Source of the DNA: Pseudorhodobacter sp. PARRP1
GTDB lineage: Bacteria; Pseudomonadota; Alphaproteobacteria; Rhodobacterales; Rhodobacteraceae
Assembly: GCA_002256245.1 (NCBI GenBank)
Contig: NKIU01000006.1
Location: 124,001-188,000 of the forward strand
DNA length: 64,000 nucleotides
Direction: 5' to 3'
Shown: positions 1-6,888 of the stretch, in pieces
Numbering within the stretch: the first letter of the stretch is position 1
Layout of the letters: each line of letters opens with the position of its first letter
Notes under the pieces: model-generated
The model's database searches: none
What the model was told of the DNA's origin: nothing
Seen by the model: only the letters and a program-made list of their open reading frames with translations
Made by a program: the position numbers and the translations under genes

Positions 1-549
1 CCCGAAGTTATCCAGCGCAAAGGCCACGCCTGCGCCTTTCAGATCATCCATGAACGCCACCACCAATTCGGGCACCTGCATGGCCGAGCTTTCGCTGATT
101 TCAAGAATCAGCCGCTCGCCAATCGTGGGGGCGACGGAAAGCCCGCGCATCAGCACCTGTTTCCAGCGCGCATAGCCGATGGAGCGCGCCGACATGTTGA
201 TCGACAGCCGCAAGTCAGGCACCCGCGCCAGCGTGGCCAGACCGATTTCCAGCGCCGCACAGTCGATTTCGCGGCCAATTTCGTGGGTTTCAACCGCGTC
301 CATGAAATCCTTGGCCGGAATCACCCGCCCGGTGGGGTCAAGCACCCGGATCAACCCTTCCTGAAACGCCACGCGCGCCGCATCGCGCGCCAGCACCACC
401 GGTTGATAGGCCAGACGCAGGCGTTTGGTATCAATGGCCTGCCGCACCATGGTCAAGGTTTCACGATCCACGGCCGAGATGGCCACCCCCAAGGGGCTGG
501 CCACGCCCGCCTGCGCGTCCAGCCGGGGCTTTGGTTTTGGCATGATCAT
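1..549 (-). CDS. EAL-domain protein, N-terminal part (cut by window edge)
   Basis: The reading frame starts at an ATG at 549 with an AGGAG eight bases upstream and runs off the left edge after about 183 codons. It shows the beginning of an EAL (cyclic-di-GMP phosphodiesterase) fold: a YQPVV strand, a segment FQEGLIRV where the EAL signature should be, INMSARS, EISESSAM and, at the edge, LDNFG. In active EAL enzymes these positions read EALLR, NxS, ExTE and DDFG. Here the EAL is EGL and the second Asp of the DD pair is Asn, so the domain may be catalytically weak or act as a c-di-GMP sensor. There is no GGDEF domain before it in the visible part. Assignment to the EAL fold is fairly sure; inactivity is inference from two residues. 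The rest of the protein lies outside the window. Confidence 0.8.
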   Translation of the reverse strand, partial: MIMPKPKPRLDAQAGVASPLGVAISAVDRETLTMVRQAIDTKRLRLAYQPVVLARDAARVAFQEGLIRVLDPTGRVIPAKDFMDAVETHEIGREIDCAALEIGLATLARVPDLRLSINMSARSIGYARWKQVLMRGLSVAPTIGERLILEISESSAMQVPELVVAFMDDLKGAGVAFALDNFG

Positions 550-655
550 CGCGATGCTCCTGCGGGTTGGGCCGATGGACACCTTGCCGCCACAACAGTA
601 AAAGCCAGCTTAAACATTGGGGTTTTAGGCCAATTTTAATGATTTTGAGGACACG

Positions 656-1231
656 ATGACAGAGAACGCACGATGCGGCTGGTGTGGCAGCGATCCGGTT
701 TATGTGGCCTACCATGACGATGAATGGGGCAGGCCCCTGCGCGATCCGCGGGCTTTGTTCGAATGCCTGATTTTGGAGGGCTTTCAGGCTGGCCTGTCGT
801 GGATCACCATCCTGCGGCGGCGCGAGTCGTTTCGGGCGGCGTTTGCCGGGTTTGATCCGGCGGTGTTGGCGGGCTGGGGCGAGGCCGAAACGCAGCGGCT
901 GCTGGGCGATCCCGGCATCATCCGCCATCGCGGCAAGATCGAGGCAACCTTTGCCGGCGCGCGCGCTTATCTCGCGATCGAGGCGCGTGAGGGTTTTGCG
1001 CAGTTCATCTGGAAACATGTCGATCATCAGCCGATAGACCGGCAACTGGGCAGCCTTGGCCAGGCGGTGGCGCAAACCGACGCATCGGTGGCGCTGTCAA
1101 AGGCGCTGAAGGCTGAGGGGTTCAAGTTTGTCGGCCCCACCATCAGCTATGCCTTCATGCAGGCGGTGGGCATGGTCAACGATCATCTGGTGAGCTGCCC
1201 TTGGCACGGCGCAATGGCGGCCAAAGCCTGA
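656..1231 (+). CDS. tag: DNA-3-methyladenine glycosylase I
   Basis: This 191-residue protein has the length and all landmarks of Tag, the base-excision enzyme that removes 3-methyladenine from alkylated DNA. Visible are the N-terminal Cys7/Cys10 pair in RCGWCG, YHDDEWG at 19-25, EGFQAGLSW at 41-49 (the 3-methyladenine pocket) and NDHLVSCPWH near the C terminus. Cys7, His20, His177 and Cys181 fall where E. coli Tag places its zinc ligands Cys4, His17, His175 and Cys179. The ATG is preceded by GAGGACACG, a usable ribosome binding site. The gene is divergent from the EAL gene on its left and ends 100 bases before a strong hairpin terminator, so it is probably a single-gene unit. Nothing unusual was seen. 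Confidence 0.95.
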   Translation: MTENARCGWCGSDPVYVAYHDDEWGRPLRDPRALFECLILEGFQAGLSWITILRRRESFRAAFAGFDPAVLAGWGEAETQRLLGDPGIIRHRGKIEATFAGARAYLAIEAREGFAQFIWKHVDHQPIDRQLGSLGQAVAQTDASVALSKALKAEGFKFVGPTISYAFMQAVGMVNDHLVSCPWHGAMAAKA

Positions 1232-1330
1232 CCCTGCGCCGTCACAGAATCGATTCAAGGATGGGCGATAGTCGGCCTTGGGGCTTTTCTTCCCCATCTG
1301 TCCCACCCTCCGGCTGGTATTTTGCAGCCA

Positions 1331-1367
1331 AGCCCTTGGACCTGTCCCCCGGTCCGAGGGCTTTTTT
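1331..1367 (+). terminator. Rho-independent terminator after tag
   Basis: A 12-bp stem (AGCCCTTGGACC pairing with GGTCCGAGGGCT, one G-T wobble) with an eight-base loop is followed directly by a run of six T on the plus strand. It lies 100 bases after tag and 138 bases before the ilvE start, so it should end the tag transcript. A short degenerate copy of the genome's REP-like element (CCTCCGGC...GCCAAG, about 1307-1333) abuts its left side. Confidence 0.85.
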
Positions 1368-1504
1368 CATGGCCCGTCGGCGATCTCGGCGGTTGCTTGC
1401 GCAAGGATGGCGGGCTTTCGCTTGGCGGATGGGCGTTGCACGGCAGGACTTTCCGCGGGCGGTGCCGCATGATTAAGCTGGCGGCAAATCAGCAGGAGAT
1501 CCCC

Positions 1505-2368
1505 ATGGCCTTTGGCAAATCCATCCGCACCTTTTGGGACGGGCGCTGGCATGACGGCGATATGGCGGTGATGAAGGCGGCCGATCACGGCATCTGGCAG
1601 GGCACCTCCGTTTTCGACGGCGCGCGGTATTTTGACGGTCTGTGCCCCGATCTGGATTTGCATTGCGCGCGGGTGAACCGCTCTGCCGAGGCGCTGATGA
1701 TCACCCCCACCTGCGCGCCCGAGGATATGGCCGCGATCATCCGCGAGGGGTTGCAGGCGTTCGGGCCGGGGCAAGCCGTTTATATCCGCCCGATGTATTG
1801 GGCGCTGCATGGCACCGAATTGGGCATCGTGCCCGCGCCGGGGGCCACGGGGTTTGCGATCTCGCTGGAAGAAGTGGCGATGCCCGACCCCGAATTCGCC
1901 ACCACCGTGACGCGGACGCGCTTCCGCCGCCCGGTGCTGGAGGATGCGGTGTGCAACGCCAAGGCTGGCTGCCTTTACCCCAACAACGCCCGGATGCTGG
2001 TTGAGGCGCAGGCCAAGGGCTTTGGCAATGCGCTGGTGGCGGATGCTTTGGGGAACCTCGCGGAAAGTGCGACGGCGAATGTGTTTCTGGTGAAGGATGG
2101 CGTGGTGTTCACGCCGGTGCCGAACGGCACGTTCTTGGCCGGGATCACCCGGGCGCGGCATATCGCCAACCTGCGCGCCGACGGGGTTGAAGTGCGCGAG
2201 ACCGTGCTGACCTTTGAGGATGCCCATGCGGCGGATGAGATTTTCCTGTCGGGCAACTTTGCCAAGGTCACGGCGGTAAAGGCGTTTGACGGCACCGAAT
2301 ACAACGATCGCCCGATGACCGCGCGGGCGCGGCGGCTCTATTGGGAATGGGCGGCGGGGCAGCGTTAG
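1505..2368 (+). CDS. ilvE: Branched-chain amino acid aminotransferase (class IV)
   Basis: A 287-residue fold-type IV PLP enzyme that interconverts Leu/Ile/Val with their 2-oxoacids, the last step of branched-chain amino acid synthesis. The PLP lysine is K153 in CNAKAGCLYPNN, the cofactor-binding Glu is in NLAESATANVF (about 187), and LAGITR at 211-216 is the phosphate-binding turn. I chose the ATG at 1505 because it has CAGGAG nine bases upstream and gives the usual MAFGKSIRTFWDG start. An in-frame extension to 1322 would run through the terminator and is not coding. D-amino-acid aminotransferase and aminodeoxychorismate lyase share this fold, but length and motif spacing fit the short alphaproteobacterial IlvE type. 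Confidence 0.88.
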   Translation: MAFGKSIRTFWDGRWHDGDMAVMKAADHGIWQGTSVFDGARYFDGLCPDLDLHCARVNRSAEALMITPTCAPEDMAAIIREGLQAFGPGQAVYIRPMYWALHGTELGIVPAPGATGFAISLEEVAMPDPEFATTVTRTRFRRPVLEDAVCNAKAGCLYPNNARMLVEAQAKGFGNALVADALGNLAESATANVFLVKDGVVFTPVPNGTFLAGITRARHIANLRADGVEVRETVLTFEDAHAADEIFLSGNFAKVTAVKAFDGTEYNDRPMTARARRLYWEWAAGQR

Positions 2369-2406
2369 GGCTGATAGACTCCTGCCGCCTGCCTCGGGCG
2401 GAGACA

Positions 2407-2555
2407 GGAAACGCATTGCGTTTCCCCGCCCGTGCGTGCGGTTGCACCCTGTAAACAGTGCCGCGATAAACCCGTCAAGGCCAGCGCCCGACCCGGCGGG
2501 CGAGAAGCGCCCGCCATGGGCGGGTCGGGCGCTGGCCGGGCCATTCAGGCCCGGC
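2407..2555. repeat. Intergenic region with nested perfect inverted repeats
   Basis: The 333-base gap between ilvE and the usp gene holds no convincing ORF but is full of secondary structure. GGAAACGC (2407-2414) pairs with GCGTTTCC (2418-2425). A 17-bp arm starting GGCCAGCGCCCG (2479-2495) has its perfect complement at 2521-2537. Inside it GGCGGGCG (2495-2502) pairs with CGCCCGCC (2508-2515). Just after it GCCGGGCC (2535-2542) pairs with GGCCCGGC (2548-2555). None is followed by a T run. They could stabilise the 3' end of ilvE mRNA or be a mobile palindromic element; that is inference. Confidence 0.6.
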
Positions 2556-2701
2556 GGCTCCAGTGGCACCTGCACCGCATGGCAAAGGCGATGGCCTTTG
2601 CCACTTGGCCCGAGGCGACTGTCGATCAGCGCAACGCCTTGCCGCACTCTTGCCTTCCCCATCCCCCGGCTGCATGATCGCGGCGTTAACGGGAGACAAT
2701 C

Positions 2702-3157
2702 ATGCGGAAATTCCTTGTCGTGCTGGATGACAGCCGGGAGTGTCTGAACGCGATGCGATTTGCGGCGCTGCGGGCCGCGCATACGGGTGGCGGAGTGCAG
2801 GTTCTGTCGATCATCCCGCCAGAAGAATTCCAGCACTGGATGGGCGTGGCGGACCTGATGCGGGCCGAAGCGCGCGAGCGGATCGAGGCGCATTTCGAGG
2901 TCTTCGCGAAATGGATGCGCGACAAGCAAGGCGTGAACCCCGAGCTGATCATCCGCGAGGGCGACCCGGTGGCCGAGATCCTCGCACAGGTCAAAGAAGA
3001 CCCGGCGGTGGGGATTCTGGTGCTGGGCGCTGGCACCGAGAAATCCGGCCCCGGCCCGCTGGTGACAGCGATGACGCGATCTTCAGGCAGCCTGCCGATC
3101 CCGATCACCATCGTTCCGGGCGACATGAGCAAGGAACGGCTGGAGAGCATCACCTGA
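2702..3157 (+). CDS. Universal stress protein, UspA family
   Basis: A single-domain 151-residue Usp-fold protein. The N terminus MRKFLVVLDDS is the first Rossmann-like strand with its conserved Asp. The C-terminal part carries the glycine-rich nucleotide-binding region (VLGAGTEKSGPGPLV) and ends with PIPITIVPG, the typical last strand. Such proteins usually bind ATP or AMP as dimers and are induced in stress or stationary phase. The precise role of this paralogue cannot be told from sequence. GGGAGACAATC before the ATG supplies the ribosome binding site. A hairpin overlapping the stop codon ends the unit, so the gene appears monocistronic. Confidence 0.9.
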   Translation: MRKFLVVLDDSRECLNAMRFAALRAAHTGGGVQVLSIIPPEEFQHWMGVADLMRAEARERIEAHFEVFAKWMRDKQGVNPELIIREGDPVAEILAQVKEDPAVGILVLGAGTEKSGPGPLVTAMTRSSGSLPIPITIVPGDMSKERLESIT

Positions 3158-3184
3158 TGGTCCCAACTCGGGACCATTGATTTC
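3157..3184 (+). terminator. Terminator hairpin at usp stop codon
   Basis: ATGGTCCC (3157-3164) pairs with GGGACCAT (3170-3177) around a five-base loop and is followed by TTGATTTC. The stem begins on the last base of the stop codon. The T run is short and interrupted, so termination strength is uncertain. A second inverted repeat, CGGTCTGG (3201-3208) with CCAGACCG (3235-3242), follows. Confidence 0.6.
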
Positions 3185-3412
3185 ATGGGCGGAATTTGAA
3201 CGGTCTGGGCTGTGGTTAACCAAGTATGACCCGACCAGACCGCTCAGCACCTGGCCTTAGACCTGCGTGCGGATAGATGCGGCCAAACCGATTGAGGGCG
3301 GAATCTGTGCGTGCACCGGCGCCGCCAGAATTGGCGTGACATATGCGGACGCGGGAGACGTTGCAGATAAACCGGCACTCGGTATATTGACCGCAGGCAA
3401 AATGACGGAACG

Positions 3413-3856
3413 ATGATCCAGATCAGGCGAGCGACCGAGGCCGACGCCGCAGGTGCGATCAGCACTCTGCGTCGCTCGATCACCGAACTATGCGTTGCAG
3501 ATCACCAGAATAGTCCGACAGAAGTCGAAGAATGGCTGGGCAACAAAACTGTCGAGTCTTGGCGAAAATGGATCGCGCAGGATGATGCGGTCGTGCTGGT
3601 GGCCGAACAAGAAAGAAAGGTCGTCGGTGTCGGCATGGCCACCTTGAGCGGCGAGATCCTGTTGAACTACGTCCATCCGGAAGCACGCTTCAGCGGCGTC
3701 AGCAAAGCTATTCTCGCGGGCTTGGAAGAAGCGTTAAAATCGCAGGGCGTTGCGTGCTGCCGTCTGCAAAGCACGCTCACAGCCCAACCATTCTACAAAA
3801 GCTGCGGCTATCGGTCGGAAAAAGGCGACGCCTTCATTCTGTGCAAATTTCTGTAA
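3413..3856 (+). CDS. GNAT family N-acetyltransferase
   Basis: A 147-residue GNAT protein. It starts MIQIRRATEADA, the usual first strand and helix, has the strand VVLVAEQERKVVGVGMATL, the catalytic-core strand ILLNYVHPEARFSGVSKAIL where acetyl-CoA is normally bound (a weak version of the R/QxxGxG/A loop), and ends QPFYKSCGYRSEKGDAFILCKFL, the standard C-terminal FYxxxGF pattern. The substrate is unknown. Its codons are visibly richer in A and T than those of its neighbours, and it sits alone between two non-coding stretches, which suggests recent acquisition. The 255 bases after it (3857-4111) hold nothing I recognise. Confidence 0.8.
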   Translation: MIQIRRATEADAAGAISTLRRSITELCVADHQNSPTEVEEWLGNKTVESWRKWIAQDDAVVLVAEQERKVVGVGMATLSGEILLNYVHPEARFSGVSKAILAGLEEALKSQGVACCRLQSTLTAQPFYKSCGYRSEKGDAFILCKFL

Positions 3857-4111
3857 CGCGTGGCTCCGCCAAGGGCGCAAAGCGACGCCCACGGATTGCC
3901 GGGTGAAGGCAGCTTTCCGCAGCCTTGTGTCGGGTTCCTTCGGGCCAACCACGATTGGGCAAAGACGATCCGTGCACAGGGGGTTGCGCGCTGATCGCAT
4001 CAGAAGTGTCGCACATTCTTGCCGCGAGGGCGGGCGGTTGGGGAATGGGGCCATCTGTCTCAGCCCAAGCGATGGCGATTGGGTGTAGGGTGCAGCCAAA
4101 GGAGCACCGCC

Positions 4112-4582
4112 ATGCAACTGCCGACCCACGCCCAACTGATCGCCCCGCGCGACGCATTGGCGTTTCTGCACAGCCAAAGCACCCTGCTGCCCGCCCCGAT
4201 CACCGCGATTGCGGCGTGGCGGTTGGTGATGGCGCGGCCCTTGCCGGGGATGGCTTGGGCGTTCTGGTTGCGCGATGCCATCTCGGCGCGGTTTGGGGTG
4301 GCGAGGATTGGCGGGTTTTCCGGCAAGGCTGTGGACACCCCGCAGGTGGGCGATCATCTCGATTTCTTTCTGGTCGAACATATCAGTGACAGCGTGCTGT
4401 CGCTGACCGCGCGCGACCGGCATCTGGATGTAATGACCTGCATCACGGTCGAGGGCGCGCGATTGGCGATCACGGCATCGGTGGTGACGCATAACGCGTT
4501 CGGGCGGGCCTATATGATTCCGGTGGCTCCGGCGCATCGGCTGATCGTCTGGGCCATGCTGCGCCGGTTGCGGCGGGGGTGA
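4112..4582 (+). CDS. DUF2867-type conserved protein
   Basis: A 156-residue protein without signal peptide. The ATG at 4112 has AAAGGAG eight bases upstream; longer frames from 4019 lack such a site. Its middle (DHLDFFLVE, SLTARDRHLDVMTCITVE) and hydrophobic C-terminal part with R/A/V pairs match my memory of the DUF2867 family, a START/SRPBCC-like group of unknown function often next to oxidoreductases. No catalytic residues can be named. No operon partner is evident: the next gene is 94 bases downstream with its own probable promoter. Confidence 0.7.
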   Translation: MQLPTHAQLIAPRDALAFLHSQSTLLPAPITAIAAWRLVMARPLPGMAWAFWLRDAISARFGVARIGGFSGKAVDTPQVGDHLDFFLVEHISDSVLSLTARDRHLDVMTCITVEGARLAITASVVTHNAFGRAYMIPVAPAHRLIVWAMLRRLRRG

Positions 4583-4619
4583 AGGCTTGCGCATTTCGCA
4601 GTTGCGGCATTGCGCCCCT

Positions 4620-4647
4620 TTGCAGTTGCAGCATTCAGCCCTATATT
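4620..4647 (+). promoter_or_regulatory. Candidate sigma-70 promoter
   Basis: TTGCAG (4620-4625) and TATATT (4642-4647) are separated by 16 bases and lie just upstream of the small ORF at 4676. A direct repeat of GCAGTTGC(A/G)GCATT surrounds the -35 region. Called on sequence match alone. Confidence 0.5.
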
Positions 4648-4675
4648 GGCAGCGGGAGGACAACAGGAGCACGCC

Positions 4676-4852
4676 ATGAGCCGCATTCCGTCTGTCACCA
4701 CCGACGCTGCCCAATCCGACATCCAGCCCATCGCGGCCATCCGTGCCGCACAAGAGGCCGTGGCGTATTTCAAGCCCACCCCGCGCCCGCAGCTGAACAC
4801 CCCGGCGAACCTAAGCGCGCTGGACGCGATGTATGCCTATTACAGCGCCTGA
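4676..4852 (+). CDS. Small conserved-looking protein, unknown function
   Basis: A 58-residue ORF beginning MSRIPSVTTDAAQSDIQPI with a good ribosome binding site (CAGGAG eight bases before the ATG) and a plausible promoter 30 bases upstream. It is rich in Ala, Pro and Thr, has no membrane segment and ends LDAMYAYYSA. I do not recognise a family. The promoter, ribosome binding site and unbiased composition make it more likely real than a chance ORF. It is followed by the regulatory region of ompW. Confidence 0.6.
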   Translation: MSRIPSVTTDAAQSDIQPIAAIRAAQEAVAYFKPTPRPQLNTPANLSALDAMYAYYSA

Positions 4853-4894
4853 GCGCCGTCGCGACACCCTGCCGCACCCCACCCCGCCCGCGAT

Positions 4895-4908
4895 TTGACA
4901 CAGGTCAA
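4895..4908 (+). promoter_or_regulatory. FNR/FnrL-type box upstream of ompW
   Basis: TTGACACAGGTCAA is a perfect TTGAC-N4-GTCAA dyad, the half-site arrangement bound by FNR/FnrL/Dnr regulators (consensus TTGAT-N4-ATCAA; the C/G variant is common in Rhodobacter relatives). Its centre lies 65 bases before the ompW ATG. A GATGAT hexamer at 4934-4939 would be a -10 box, placing the site near -41.5, the class II activating position. Confidence 0.7.
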
Positions 4909-4966
4909 CGTCCGGGCGGTTGAACAGGCAGAGGATGATCCCGCAACCAATTTGCGGAATGATATC

Positions 4967-5572
4967 ATGAAAATAGCTCTGCTCTCCGTTCTCGCCAGTG
5001 CTGCGCTGGCCAGTGCTTTGGCCGCCCCCGCGCTTGCGCAATCTGCCGGGGATATGACGCTTGGCTTCGGCATGGCAGTGGTCTCGCCGAAAAGCGACAA
5101 CGGCACGCTTGCAGGCGCTGCGGCCACGGTGAACGACAGTGTGCGGCCCTCGATCACCTTTGAATATTTCCTGCGCGACAACATCGGGCTCGAGGTTCTG
5201 GGCGCGCTGCCGTTCAAGCATTCGATCTATCTGAACGGTGGCTATGCTGGCGAGACCAAGCAACTGCCGCCGACGATCTCGGTGAACTACCACTTTGCCA
5301 ATGCCAGCAAGTTCACGCCGTTTGTTGGCGTGGGGCTGAACTACACCAAGTTTTTCGAAACCAGCTCGCCCCTCGGTGATCTGAAGATCGACGACAGCTT
5401 TGGCGTGGCGGCGCATCTGGGGGTGGATTACGCGGTCAGCGCCAAGGCCGCGCTGCGGCTGGATCTGCGCTATGCCAAGATCGGCAGCGATGTGCATCTG
5501 AACGGCGCGAATATCGGTAAGGTCGAGATTGATCCGCTGGTGACGGGCGTTTCCTACGTCATCACGTTCTAA
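4967..5572 (+). CDS. ompW: OmpW family outer membrane protein
   Basis: A 201-residue protein with a Sec signal peptide (MKIALLSVLASAALASALAAPALA, cleavage after ALA near residue 24), written here with its consensus only in outline, followed by a small beta-barrel. The features of OmpW are visible: SITFEYFLRDNIGLEVLGALPF, LPPTISVNYHF, FTPFVGVGLNYT, and a C-terminal strand ending in Phe (SYVITF), the sorting signal for the BAM complex. OmpW barrels are eight-stranded channels for small hydrophobic compounds. I start at 4967 because it gives a clean signal peptide; the in-frame codon at 4895 lies inside the FNR box. No strong Shine-Dalgarno sequence is visible. The FNR-type box upstream suggests oxygen-dependent expression. 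Confidence 0.9.
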   Translation: MKIALLSVLASAALASALAAPALAQSAGDMTLGFGMAVVSPKSDNGTLAGAAATVNDSVRPSITFEYFLRDNIGLEVLGALPFKHSIYLNGGYAGETKQLPPTISVNYHFANASKFTPFVGVGLNYTKFFETSSPLGDLKIDDSFGVAAHLGVDYAVSAKAALRLDLRYAKIGSDVHLNGANIGKVEIDPLVTGVSYVITF

Positions 5573-5666
5573 GGCCGATCCGACCGCTGTTGCCGCTTTG
5601 GGAGAGGGGCGGCAACCCAAGGGGCGCGGGGTTCCCTCGCGCCCTTTTCAGCTTTTCCCGCCGAAA

Positions 5667-5681
5667 TTAGAACGGTTCCAA
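5667..5681 (+). promoter_or_regulatory. Irr/ICE-like iron box upstream of nfu
   Basis: TTAGAACGGTTCCAA matches the alphaproteobacterial iron control element TTAGAA-N3-TTCTAA with one mismatch. It lies three bases upstream of a -35 hexamer. Irr regulates iron-sulfur and haem genes in this class, so a site before an Fe-S carrier gene makes sense; actual binding is inference. Confidence 0.6.
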
Positions 5682-5683
5682 AC

Positions 5684-5712
5684 TTGACTTCTGCCGGGGA
5701 AGCGCGCATATC
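5684..5712 (+). promoter_or_regulatory. Candidate sigma-70 promoter of nfu-tsaB-rimI
   Basis: TTGACT (5684-5689) and CATATC (5707-5712) are separated by exactly 17 bases and lie 26 bases before the nfu ATG. The Irr-like box sits immediately upstream. Confidence 0.6.
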
Positions 5713-5738
5713 CGAGTGGAATAGTCGGAGAAAAGACC

Positions 5739-6296
5739 ATGTTCATCCAGACCGAATCCACCCCGAACCCGGCGACGCTGAAATTCCTGCCGGGCCAAGC
5801 CGTGCTGGAGATGGGCACCGCCGATTTCCCCAGCCTTGAATCGGCTGTGAAATCGCCGCTGGCCAGCCGTGTGTTTGCCACGGGCCAGGTGACGGGCGTG
5901 TTTCTGGGCACCGATTTCATCACCGTGACCAAGGCCGAAGCTGCCGATTGGCAGCATATCAAGCCCGCAATTCTGGGCGCGATCATGGAGCATTTCCAGT
6001 CGGGTGCTGCCGTGATGGAGGGCGAATCTCAGGCAGCCCATGCCGCGCACAGCGGCGAGGACAGTGAAATCGTCAACCAGATCAAAGAATTGCTGGATAC
6101 CCGCGTGCGCCCTGCTGTGGCGCAGGATGGTGGCGACATCACCTTCCACGGCTTTGACCGTGGCGTGGTCTATCTGCACATGAAGGGCGCTTGCGCCGGG
6201 TGCCCGTCCTCGACCCTGACGCTGAAGATGGGCATCGAGAACCTGCTGCGGCATTACATCCCCGAAGTGCTGGAAGTGCGCCCCGTTGCGGCCTAA
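5739..6296 (+). CDS. Nfu-type iron-sulfur cluster carrier
   Basis: A 185-residue protein with the two domains of the mitochondrial/alphaproteobacterial Nfu1 type. The N-terminal Nfu_N domain begins MFIQTESTPNPATLKFLPG and runs to about residue 90. The C-terminal NifU domain has the CxxC motif in GACAGCPSSTLTLKMGIENLL that carries a labile [4Fe-4S] cluster for transfer to client enzymes. The E. coli NfuA has a degenerate A-type domain instead, so this is the eukaryote-like architecture. It heads a tight group with tsaB (overlapping) and rimI. The iron box upstream suggests iron-responsive expression. Confidence 0.93.
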   Translation: MFIQTESTPNPATLKFLPGQAVLEMGTADFPSLESAVKSPLASRVFATGQVTGVFLGTDFITVTKAEAADWQHIKPAILGAIMEHFQSGAAVMEGESQAAHAAHSGEDSEIVNQIKELLDTRVRPAVAQDGGDITFHGFDRGVVYLHMKGACAGCPSSTLTLKMGIENLLRHYIPEVLEVRPVAA

Positions 6297-6885
6297 TCTG
6301 GTATTGGCATTCGACACATCGGCGGCGCATTGCGCCGCCGCTTTGCTGTCTGGCGACCGCGTCTGGCTGAAATCCGAAGCGATGGAGAAAGGTCAGGCCG
6401 AGCGCCTGATGCCGCTGATCACCGAATTGCTGGCCGAGGCGGGCAAGGCTTTGGCCGATATCACGGCAATCGGCGTCGGCACCGGGCCGGGGAATTTTAC
6501 CGGCGTGCGCATCTCGGTTGCCGCGGCGCGGGGCTTGGCTTTGGGGCTGGGCGTGCCCGCGATTGGCGTCACCCGGCTAGAGGCTATGGCGTTCGGCCTG
6601 CCGCGCCCGGTAACAGTGGTGGAAGACGCGCGGCGCGATGAAGTCTATGTGCAGCGGTTTGACGCGGGCGGCGCGGGTGTGGCGCAGATTATGGCTGCGG
6701 GCGTGACGTTTACGGGCGCTGTGGCGGGCCGCGACGGTCTGCAAAGCCTGCCGATTGCCGAAGCGATTGCCCGCATTGCGGCCGCGCGCGCGGGCACCGC
6801 ACAACCCCGCCCTGCGCCGTTTTATCTGCGCGGTGCCGATGCGGCACCCTCCAGCGATCCGCCGCCGGTTATTCTGGAGGCATAG
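6286..6885 (+). CDS. tsaB: tRNA threonylcarbamoyladenosine biosynthesis protein TsaB
   Basis: A 199-residue ASKHA-fold protein that partners TsaD and TsaE in making t6A37 of ANN-decoding tRNAs. The N-terminal LAFDTSAAHCAAALL and the GTGPGNFTGVRISVAAARGLA segment are diagnostic of TsaB (YeaZ). No ATG is available: the frame opens with TTG at 6286, eleven bases inside the end of nfu, so translation is probably coupled to nfu. A start further inside would remove the first strand. The C-terminal third (PRPAPFYLRGADAAPSSDPPPVILEA) is the variable tail. rimI follows after three bases, the usual tsaB-rimI pairing. Confidence 0.93.
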   Translation: MRPNLVLAFDTSAAHCAAALLSGDRVWLKSEAMEKGQAERLMPLITELLAEAGKALADITAIGVGTGPGNFTGVRISVAAARGLALGLGVPAIGVTRLEAMAFGLPRPVTVVEDARRDEVYVQRFDAGGAGVAQIMAAGVTFTGAVAGRDGLQSLPIAEAIARIAAARAGTAQPRPAPFYLRGADAAPSSDPPPVILEA

Positions 6886-6888
6886 GCG

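Noticed and set aside
1278-1367. Possible leader peptide plus attenuator for ilvE
   Set aside because: The frames through the terminator start with TTG or are unrelated ORFs, lack a good ribosome binding site and are not rich in consecutive Leu/Ile/Val codons. The hairpin is better explained as the tag terminator.
1367-2929. A 520-codon open frame on the minus strand
   Set aside because: It is antisense to ilvE and the usp gene, has an Arg/His/Gly-rich composition with no recognisable motif, and is a result of high GC content.
3734-4753. A 339-codon minus-strand frame
   Set aside because: It runs antisense to the DUF2867 and small genes and part of the GNAT gene; composition is typical of a shadow frame. 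The gap 3857-4111 itself shows no gene remnant I can identify.
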